Positions 14,045-20,206 of a DNA stretch of 20,206 nucleotides are shown one piece after another. This stretch comes from CAYWFU01 sp964457585 (GTDB lineage: Bacteria; JACRDZ01), in the NCBI GenBank assembly GCA_964457585.1, contig CAYWFU010000052.1:1-20206 (forward strand). The letters are read 5' to 3'. The notes below the pieces were generated by a model. That model was not told the origin of the DNA. It made no database searches and saw nothing but the letters and a program-made list of their open reading frames with translations. The position numbers and the translations under genes are program-made. Within the stretch, counting starts at the first letter, position 1. Every line of letters begins with the position of its first letter.

Positions 14045-16456
14045 CTACATTATAGTGACATCAGAATGTTTGTATTCATCCTTCAGTATTCCATCACCTG
14101 GAATAATATTTATTTTTTTATTTACTATATTTTTTGTTAAAGCTTTAAGTATGACTTCTTCAATATGATCAACTAAAATAAAATTTATAGTTTTTTTAAT
14201 TTCAGAAGGAATATCTTTTAAATCTTTTTCATTTTTTTTGGGTAAAATCACAGTATTTATTTCACATCTGTGAGCAGCAAGTATTTTTTCTTTAACACCT
14301 CCAATTGGCAGTACTTTTCCTCGCAATGTAATTTCACCTGTCATCGCAATATTCTTTTTAACAGAGATACCGGTCAAAGCTGATATTATTGAAGTGCATA
14401 TAGCAATTCCGGCAGAAGGTCCATCTTTTGGAATAGCGCCTTCTGGAACATGAACATGAATGTCATATCTTCGATAAAAATCTTCATATATTCCAAGTTC
14501 ATTAGCATGTGTTCTAATATAACTTAAAGCAGCACGGGCTGATTCCTGCATAACTTCACCCAATTTTCCAGTTAAAATCAATGCTCCTTTACCCTTCATT
14601 ATATTTGTTTCAATAGATAAAATTTCTCCGCCGACTTCTGTCCATGCAAGTCCTGTTGCTACACCTATTTCATCTTTTTCCTCAGCTTCACTGCCATGAA
14701 ATTTTATAACGCCAAGATAAGTTTCCAGACAATGGTTTGTGATAGAATATTTTTTCTTATTATACTTTTCATTTGCAATTTTTTTAGCAACTTTACGACA
14801 GATTGCAGCTATTTCACGTTCAAGACTGCGGACACCCGCTTCACGTGTATATCTTCTGATAATTGCATAAATAGAAGCTTTTGAAAAAGTAATATCAGTT
14901 TTTTTAAGTCCATGTTCTTTCAGAAGCTTTGGAATTAAAAATTTTTCTGCAATATTCACTTTTTCCCATTCAGTATAACCTGGAATATTGATTATTTCCA
15001 TCCGATCACGTAAAGGAAGAGGTATATTGCTTATTAAATTAGCTGTTGTAATAAACATTACATCAGAAAGATCAATACCTGCTTCAATATAATGATCGGT
15101 AAAGCTGTGATTTTGTTCAGGATCTAAAACTTCTAATAAAGCAGAAGAAGGATCACCTCTAAAATCCGTACTCATTTTATCAACTTCATCTAAAAGAAAT
15201 ACTGGATTTTTTGATTTAGCTTTTTTAATCCCCTGAATAATTCTTCCAGGCATAGCTCCGATATAAGTTCTGCGGTGGCCTCTTATTTCAGCTTCATCTT
15301 TAATACCACCTAAAGACATTCTTACAAAATTTCTATTCATTGCAGCAGCAATAGATTTGCCAAGAGAAGTTTTTCCAACTCCGGGAGGGCCAACAAAACA
15401 TAAGATAGGACTTTTCATTTTTTTAACCAATTTATGAACTGAAAGATATTCCAGAATTCTTTCCTTAATCTTTTCAAGCCCAAAATGATCTCTATTTAAA
15501 ATTTTTTCTGCTTCATCAATATCTATTTTATCTTCTGTTGATAAGCTCCATGGTAGATTTAAAAACCAGTCAATATAGTTACGGATAACAGTAGCTTCTG
15601 CTGACATAAAGGGCATTTTTTCTAATCTTTTTATTTCCTTTTCAACCACTTCCTGTATTTCTTGAGGCATATTAGCTTTTTTAACTTTATCCATTAACTC
15701 TGTAATTTCAGATTGATCATCTTTATATCCTAATTCTTTATGAATTGCTTTTAATTGTTCGTTTAAATAATATTCTTTCTGGGTTTTTTCCATCTGATTT
15801 TTTACACGGCTGCGTATCTTTTTTTCAATCTTTAATATTTCATTCTCACTGGTTAAGATTTCTGTTAGTTTTAAAAGACGGTTTATTGGATCTATTTCTT
15901 CAAGAATTAACTGTTTTTCAGTTATTTTCAATAATAAATGCGCTGCAATAATATCTGCCATACGTCCGGGTTCTTCAATATTCATAATTGAAGTTAAATT
16001 TTCAGGGGACATAACCCTGCTGTCATAATTCACATATTCTTCAAAGAGATTTAGTGAATTTCTCATTATTGCTTCAATCTCTCTTGTTTTAATTAGATCA
16101 TCATTAAAGACTTCAACCTGGACAGATAAAAATTTTTCATTGGAAATAAATTTTTTAATTTTTCCTCTTGATAATCCTTCAACTAAAAGTTTGATAGCTC
16201 CATCAGGCAGTTTAAGTACCTGCAGAATTTCTGCAACTGTACCTATTTCAAAAATATCTTCAGGATTTGGATTATCTATTTTTGGTTTTTTTTGAGTTGC
16301 CAAAAAAATTATTTTATCTTCAGTCATAGCTTTTTCTAAAGCCTGAATAGATTTTTCACGTCCAACAAATAAAGGGACTACCATATAAGGATAAACAACA
16401 ATATCCCTTAAAGGCACTAATGGCAGATCACCTTGATAATTAAAAATTTTTTCCAT
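14045..16456 (-). CDS. ATP-dependent protease Lon
   Basis: The 803-residue protein has all domains of bacterial Lon. The N-terminal substrate-binding domain starts LPLVPLRDIVVYPYMVVPLFVGR. The AAA+ Walker A is GPPGVGKTS with Lys362, and Walker B is VFLLDEVDKM. The sensor region includes LLEVLDPEQNHSFTDHYIE. The catalytic dyad is Ser681 (KDGPSAGIA) and Lys724 (GGVKEKILAAHR), which fits the spacing of the E. coli pair. It degrades misfolded and regulatory proteins in the cytoplasm. The start lies 19 bases after clpX. The C-terminal tail (KKINIIPGDGILKDEYKHSD) is a little longer than usual. Confidence 0.97.
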   Translation of the reverse strand: MEKIFNYQGDLPLVPLRDIVVYPYMVVPLFVGREKSIQALEKAMTEDKIIFLATQKKPKIDNPNPEDIFEIGTVAEILQVLKLPDGAIKLLVEGLSRGKIKKFISNEKFLSVQVEVFNDDLIKTREIEAIMRNSLNLFEEYVNYDSRVMSPENLTSIMNIEEPGRMADIIAAHLLLKITEKQLILEEIDPINRLLKLTEILTSENEILKIEKKIRSRVKNQMEKTQKEYYLNEQLKAIHKELGYKDDQSEITELMDKVKKANMPQEIQEVVEKEIKRLEKMPFMSAEATVIRNYIDWFLNLPWSLSTEDKIDIDEAEKILNRDHFGLEKIKERILEYLSVHKLVKKMKSPILCFVGPPGVGKTSLGKSIAAAMNRNFVRMSLGGIKDEAEIRGHRRTYIGAMPGRIIQGIKKAKSKNPVFLLDEVDKMSTDFRGDPSSALLEVLDPEQNHSFTDHYIEAGIDLSDVMFITTANLISNIPLPLRDRMEIINIPGYTEWEKVNIAEKFLIPKLLKEHGLKKTDITFSKASIYAIIRRYTREAGVRSLEREIAAICRKVAKKIANEKYNKKKYSITNHCLETYLGVIKFHGSEAEEKDEIGVATGLAWTEVGGEILSIETNIMKGKGALILTGKLGEVMQESARAALSYIRTHANELGIYEDFYRRYDIHVHVPEGAIPKDGPSAGIAICTSIISALTGISVKKNIAMTGEITLRGKVLPIGGVKEKILAAHRCEINTVILPKKNEKDLKDIPSEIKKTINFILVDHIEEVILKALTKNIVNKKINIIPGDGILKDEYKHSDVTIM

Positions 16457-16475
16457 TTTAATACACTCCGTATAA

Positions 16476-17732
16476 TTACGCAGATTCTTTCTGCCCTTCT
16501 CTTATAAATACAGGTTCTTTTTTTGCAGTAATAACATCTTCAGTAATAACGCATTCTCGAATATCTTTGCTCATAGGTATTTCATACATTATATCAAGCA
16601 TAGTTTCTTCCAATATTGCCTGTAAACCTCGAGCGCCTGTTCCGCGTTTAACTGCTTCATTTGCTACTGCTTCAATTGCACCATCAGTAAAAACCAGATT
16701 AACATTTTCTAATTCCATTATTTTTTTGTATTGTTTAATTAAGGAATTTTTGGGTTCTATAAGAACTTTCATTAATGCATTTTTGTCTAATTTGCGTAAA
16801 ACTGCAGTTACAGGCAATCTCCCGATAAATTCAGGAATAAATCCAAATCTCAGTAAATCCTCAGGTTGAATTTTTTCATAAATTTCTGAGAAATCTCTGT
16901 CTTTGCGGCTAACAACATCAGCAGCAAAACCCATGCTTTTATTGCCAACGCGTCTTTCAATTATATTTTCTAGTCCTGTAAAAGCGCCGCCGCAGATAAA
17001 TAAAATATTTGTAGTATTAACCTGAATGTATTCCTGCTGTGGATGTTTTCTTCCACCTTGCGGAGGAATATTGGCTGTTGTACCTTCAAGAATTTTTAAT
17101 AACGCCTGCTGTACACCTTCTCCGGAAACATCTCTGGTTATTGATACATTTTCTGTTTTACGTGCGATTTTATCAATTTCATCAATATAAACTATTCCGT
17201 TTTCCGTTTTTTCGACATTGTATTCCGCATTTTGTAATAATCTTAAAATAATATTTTCCACATCTTCGCCAACATATCCTGCTTCTGTTAAAGTAGTTGC
17301 ATCACTCATTGCAAACGGGACATTGAGTATTTTTGCAAGAGTTTGAGCTAAAAGTGTTTTCCCTGAACCAGTTGGTCCTATTAATAATATATTGCTTTTT
17401 TGCAGTTCAACATCACCTTTTTTACCTGAATTAAGGTGAATTCTTTTATAATGATTATAAACTGCAACAGCTAAAACCTTTTTTGCTTTTTCCTGTCCAA
17501 CTACATATTGATCTAGAATATTTTTAATAAATAATGGTGTAGCAAGAGAAGGTAAAACTTGAGTACCTTTGCTTACTTCAATAGTTGATTCATCCAATGC
17601 GCGATTACATAATTCAATACACTCGTCGCAAATATAAACATCCGGTCCCATAATAAGTTTCTTAACGTCATTTTGAGGTTTACCGCAAAATGAACACTTT
17701 AAAATATTTTGGTTAGATTCAAATTTGAACAT
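16476..17732 (-). CDS. ATP-dependent Clp protease ATPase subunit ClpX
   Basis: ClpX unfolds tagged proteins and feeds them to ClpP. The 418-residue protein has the zinc-binding domain with Cys13, 16, 35 and 38, Walker A GPTGSGKT (119-126), pore loop GYVG (152-155) and Walker B VYIDEIDK (181-188). The second pore motif GGRKHPQQE lies near 227-235. The ClpP-docking tripeptide is MGF at about 267-269, where IGF is common. The arginine-finger region ERGTGARGL and the C-terminal small domain are complete. It follows clpP by 26 bases, as in many bacteria. Confidence 0.97.
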   Translation of the reverse strand: MFKFESNQNILKCSFCGKPQNDVKKLIMGPDVYICDECIELCNRALDESTIEVSKGTQVLPSLATPLFIKNILDQYVVGQEKAKKVLAVAVYNHYKRIHLNSGKKGDVELQKSNILLIGPTGSGKTLLAQTLAKILNVPFAMSDATTLTEAGYVGEDVENIILRLLQNAEYNVEKTENGIVYIDEIDKIARKTENVSITRDVSGEGVQQALLKILEGTTANIPPQGGRKHPQQEYIQVNTTNILFICGGAFTGLENIIERRVGNKSMGFAADVVSRKDRDFSEIYEKIQPEDLLRFGFIPEFIGRLPVTAVLRKLDKNALMKVLIEPKNSLIKQYKKIMELENVNLVFTDGAIEAVANEAVKRGTGARGLQAILEETMLDIMYEIPMSKDIRECVITEDVITAKKEPVFIREGQKESA

Positions 17733-17758
17733 AATATTTTCCTTTTTTGCTCACTGCT

Positions 17759-18340
17759 TTAATGGGATTTAATAACTTCATCAATTATACCATACTCTTT
17801 TGCCTGTATCGAAGACATAAAAAAATCCCTGTCAGTATCTTTCTGTATTTTTTCTAAACTTTTACCTGTATGTTCAACCAAAATACTATTTATTAATTCC
17901 CTGACACGTAAAATCTCTTTAGCTTGAATATCAATTTCAGTTGCCTGCCCCTGAACTCCGCCTAATGGCTGATGTATCATAATTCTCGCATTTGGTAGAG
18001 CATAACGTTTTCCACTGGCTCCAGCGCATAATAACAATGCAGCCATACTGGATGCCTGTCCCATACATGTTGTAGAAACTTTTGGTTTGATAAATTGCAT
18101 TGTATCATAAATAGCCAGTCCAGCAGTAACAACACCACCAGGACTATTTATGTATAAATGAATATCTTTATCAGGATCTTCTGCTTCAAGAAATAGGAAT
18201 TGAGCTATTACAAGATTAGCAACATTATCATCTATTTCAGTGCCTACAAAAATAATTCTATCTTTAAGTAATCGTGAATATATATCATATGCTCTTTCTC
18301 CGCGATTAGTCTGCTCAACTACCATTGGTACTAATGTCAT
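17759..18340 (-). CDS. ATP-dependent Clp protease proteolytic subunit ClpP
   Basis: ClpP forms the tetradecameric serine protease chamber. The 193 residues begin MTLVPMVVEQTNRGERAYDIYSRLL, a usual N-terminus with a short or no propeptide. The catalytic triad is Ser98 (GQASSMAALLL), His123 (MIHQPLGG) and Asp172 (TDRDFFMSS). The INSPGG strand motif and EHTGK are present. The gene sits between tig and clpX with 26-base gaps, the common tig-clpP-clpX order, so it is co-expressed with its ATPase. Confidence 0.97.
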   Translation of the reverse strand: MTLVPMVVEQTNRGERAYDIYSRLLKDRIIFVGTEIDDNVANLVIAQFLFLEAEDPDKDIHLYINSPGGVVTAGLAIYDTMQFIKPKVSTTCMGQASSMAALLLCAGASGKRYALPNARIMIHQPLGGVQGQATEIDIQAKEILRVRELINSILVEHTGKSLEKIQKDTDRDFFMSSIQAKEYGIIDEVIKSH

Positions 18341-18366
18341 AAATTAACCTCCATTGAATTATAATA

Positions 18367-19674
18367 TTATTCTACTTCATCAATAATAGCACAATTTAGC
18401 AGAAAATTATATATTTTTTCTGTGATAATTTGTGAATAAAAGTATGTGCGAACAGAATCATTTGCTGCAATATCTTCTTTTTTATAACCAGACGGCAAGT
18501 TACTTTTCCATATTTCAATTTCTCTATTAATCTCTTCTGTTTCAACTGTTATATTATTTTTTTCTTTTTTAGCTATTTCGTCAAAAATAATAGAAGCTTT
18601 AACATTTTTTACCGCATTTTCTTCAATTTTACTTTCTAAATTATTTTTTTCTTCATTCAGAATTTCTTTATTGCTATTTTTGAAAAGTTCTTCAATTTCT
18701 TTTTTTATCCGTTCTTTTTCTTCTTCAATTAACCTTTCAGGGATATTAAAATTATTAATAGAAATAATGGTTTCTCTTAGCTGTTTTTTTAAATCTCTGT
18801 TTATTTCTTCTTGTTTATTTTTATATATTTCTTTTTCAATTTGTGTTTTAAGTTCTTCAAGAGTTTTAAATTCTCCCATATCACGTGCAAATTCATCATC
18901 TAAAGGCGGTAGTTTTACTTCTTTAACTTCTTGAAGCTTTACTTTGAAATGTTTTATATTGTTTTCAACATCAGAATCAGAAGCAGATGTATTTTCAAAA
19001 GATTCTGCATCTTTTGGAGGAGTTATATCTATCTCTTTTTCTTCATTTTTATTTAGATTTTTTGCTAATTCTTCAATTTCAGGAAGAAGCTGTTTATGTC
19101 CTAATACAAATTCCAGATTTTCTTCTTTTCTAATTGGAGTTGGATTATCTTTTGTGAATTCTTCAATATTTAAGAATACATGATCGTCATCTTTTGGTTT
19201 TCGCCCTTCAACAATTACTAATTCTGCAACTCTATTCTGCAAATGTTTAATAAATTCATCAATTTCCGCAGTTGTAACTTTAATTTTATTTTTATTTAAT
19301 TTTATGCCTTTATATTCCTGTAATTCAAATTTAGGAATATATTCAACATTAGCTACATATTTTAAGCTGTTATCAAGCCCAATTTCTGCACTTTCAACAT
19401 TAATCGGGAAAATTAACTTAATATTGTTTTCTTTAGCAATTGTTTCAATTGATAAAGGGATAAGATTGTTTATTATTTCCTTATTAATTACATCCTTATA
19501 TCGATTCATAATAATATCATTCGCAACTTTTCCTTTTCGAAAACCAGGGATATCAACTTTGAATTGTAAATCATTAATAATCTGATTCATTTTAGACGTA
19601 ACCAGTTGAGAAGGAATAGTTACTTTAATTTTTTTTTTGCAATTACCCGTATCTTCTATTTCTAAATTTTCCAT
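18367..19674 (-). CDS. Trigger factor
   Basis: Trigger factor is the ribosome-bound chaperone. I set the start at 19674 (435 residues), because AAAGGA stands about eight bases upstream. The open frame that reaches 19752 only translates tRNA-Leu backwards into the spacer. The ribosome-docking signature GFRKGK is at 44-49. A degenerate FKBP-like domain covers about 150-245 (DDHVFLNIEEF, EFVLGHKQLLPEIEELAKNL), with an insertion-like acidic stretch near ENTSASDSDVEN. The C-terminal helical arms follow and are rich in Lys and Glu. It is the first protein gene after three tRNAs. Confidence 0.93.
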   Translation of the reverse strand: MENLEIEDTGNCKKKIKVTIPSQLVTSKMNQIINDLQFKVDIPGFRKGKVANDIIMNRYKDVINKEIINNLIPLSIETIAKENNIKLIFPINVESAEIGLDNSLKYVANVEYIPKFELQEYKGIKLNKNKIKVTTAEIDEFIKHLQNRVAELVIVEGRKPKDDDHVFLNIEEFTKDNPTPIRKEENLEFVLGHKQLLPEIEELAKNLNKNEEKEIDITPPKDAESFENTSASDSDVENNIKHFKVKLQEVKEVKLPPLDDEFARDMGEFKTLEELKTQIEKEIYKNKQEEINRDLKKQLRETIISINNFNIPERLIEEEKERIKKEIEELFKNSNKEILNEEKNNLESKIEENAVKNVKASIIFDEIAKKEKNNITVETEEINREIEIWKSNLPSGYKKEDIAANDSVRTYFYSQIITEKIYNFLLNCAIIDEVE

Positions 19675-19710
19675 AATATTTTCCTTTCTATAATAAATAC
19701 GATTTTGTAT

Positions 19711-19795
19711 TGGTGCGAGAGGCGGGAGTTGAACCCGCACGGTATTAACCATCAGATCCTAAGTCTGACGTGTATGCCAGTTTCACCACTCTCGC
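19711..19795 (-). tRNA. tRNA-Leu (anticodon UAG)
   Basis: The minus strand gives acceptor GCGAGAG/CTCTCGC, anticodon loop CTTAGGA with TAG, a long variable arm of the class II type (GATGGTTAATACCGT), T-arm GCGGG-TTCAACT-CCCGC, A73 and encoded CCA at 19711-19713. Length is 85 nt. It ends 37 bases before the tig start codon. Confidence 0.96.
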
Positions 19796-19838
19796 ATGGA
19801 TTTATAATACAGATCAGATCATTAATAGATGTTTAATA

Positions 19839-19914
19839 TGGTGGGTCGTATAGGAATTGAACCTATAACCCTCTGATTAAGAGTCAGATGCTCTACCAAT
19901 TGAGCTAACGACCC
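19839..19914 (-). tRNA. tRNA-Lys (anticodon CUU)
   Basis: Acceptor GGGTCGT pairs with ACGACCC, the D-arm is AGCTCAATTGGTAGAGC, the anticodon loop is CTCTTAA with CTT, and the T-arm is TATAG-GTTCAAT-CTATA-like. A73 and encoded CCA follow. Length is 76 nt. It is the middle gene of the three-tRNA cluster. Confidence 0.96.
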
Positions 19915-19927
19915 TGATGAAAAATAA

Positions 19928-20003
19928 TGGAGCGGGAAACGGGACTCGAACCCGCGACATTCTCCTTGGCAAGGAGATGCTCTACCAACTGAGCTATTCC
20001 CGC
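19928..20003 (-). tRNA. tRNA-Gly (anticodon GCC)
   Basis: Acceptor GCGGGAA pairs with TTCCCGC, the D-arm is AGCTCAGTTGGTAGAGC, the anticodon loop is TTGCCAA with GCC, and the T-loop is TTCGAGT. The discriminator is T73 and CCA is encoded. Length is 76 nt. It is the first gene after the operon promoter, with a leader of about 95 bases. Confidence 0.96.
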
Positions 20004-20068
20004 AAAAATATCCTGGATTATACGGATCTGCTGATAAATTTGCTTTTCCAGATAATTTTCGTATCTGT

Positions 20069-20104
20069 GAAGATACCCTGCAATCGCTATCACAGCGATT
20101 CTTC
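20069..20104 (+). repeat. Palindromic element, copy D, at the operon transcription start
   Basis: GAAG (20069-20072) pairs with CTTC (20101-20104), and AATCGC (20082-20087) with GCGATT (20095-20100). The core GAAGATACCCTGC is at 20069-20081, in the opposite orientation to copies A, B and C. It begins at about the predicted first transcribed base, so it would fold at the very 5' end of the tRNA-tig transcript. Confidence 0.75.
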
Positions 20105-20106
20105 AT

Positions 20107-20135
20107 CTTATATCATAAAAAAATAAAAAATTCAA
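20107..20135 (-). promoter_or_regulatory. Sigma70-type promoter of the tRNA-tig-clpPX-lon unit
   Basis: On the minus strand TTGAAT (20130-20135) and TATAAG (20107-20112) are 17 bases apart with a T-rich spacer. Transcription should begin near 20100. No comparable promoter was noticed in the short gaps between the downstream genes, which supports a single long transcript, although internal promoters within genes cannot be excluded. Confidence 0.65.
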
Positions 20136-20154
20136 GCAACTATTCTGGCGCGCA

Positions 20155-20206
20155 ATGGCATTGACACTAAATTGACGATTGAGCATTGAGCATTGACAAT
20201 TGAGCA
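20155..20206. repeat. End of a second foldback element, cut by the window edge
   Basis: CAATGGCATTGACACTAAA (20155-20173) is the exact reverse complement of 8659-8677, the right end of the 8501-8677 element. Behind it come TTGAGCA/TTGACAA words up to the last base of the window. The rest of the copy is outside the sequence. Confidence 0.65.

Noticed and set aside
19675..19752. Upstream extension of trigger factor
   Set aside because: The extra residues are tRNA-Leu sequence in translation. The ATG at 19674 has a good ribosome-binding site and gives the normal N-terminus.
19822..20126. Small open frames over the tRNA cluster, both strands
   Set aside because: They translate tRNA-Lys and tRNA-Gly (the peptide patterns GSSPVSRS and NGTRTRD are well-known tRNA artefacts).

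Overview
The window is strongly AT-rich bacterial DNA. It uses the standard bacterial code, tRNA genes encode their own CCA, and Shine-Dalgarno sites are mostly clear. Lipoprotein signals, a signal-peptide TPR/SLH protein and a membrane-anchored multihaem c-type cytochrome suggest an anaerobic or facultative diderm. The abundance of short dispersed palindromes and 7-8-nt tandem words inside and between genes would fit an uncultivated candidate phylum, but the sequence alone does not fix the taxon and this is inference.

Layout. Positions 1-540 hold hairpin repeats and no convincing gene. A surface lipoprotein with Ig-like, FN3 and beta-propeller domains follows (541-2514, +). Positions 2515-3552 are a decayed region: nested inverted repeats, a gene fragment broken by an in-frame TGA, and two truncated secreted-protein starts, one followed out of frame by an RCC1 repeat. 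On the minus strand a promoter drives tRNA-Pro(UGG), then a ten-site multihaem cytochrome, then a predicted alpha/alpha-toroid protein of unknown function. A plus-strand iron-sulfur flavoprotein (7310-7951) converges on a PrcB-like lipoprotein (7948-8472, -). A foldback, MITE-like element lies at about 8501-8677.

From about 20135 down to 8729 everything is on the minus strand and tightly packed, apparently one long transcription unit behind a good sigma70-type promoter (20107-20135). The order is tRNA-Gly(GCC), tRNA-Lys(CUU), tRNA-Leu(UAG), tig, clpP, clpX, lon, panD, miaA, a TPR/SLH protein, a QueG-like double 4Fe-4S protein, a DUF4416 protein and a ROK sugar kinase. Trigger factor, ClpXP and Lon form the usual protein folding and quality-control block. 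PanD and MiaA are metabolic and tRNA-modification passengers. The TPR/SLH, QueG-like and DUF4416 genes overlap in series and are probably translationally coupled.

The most unusual signal is a family of ~35-bp palindromes sharing the core GCAGGGTATCTTC, found at four places. One copy lies in frame inside the toroid gene, and one forms the N-terminal codons of the PrcB-like lipoprotein. This resembles the in-frame palindromic elements known from Rickettsia. A second layer of 7-8-nt word patches also touches genes, supplying the stop codon and C-terminus of the DUF4416 protein and an in-frame TGA in the pseudogene.
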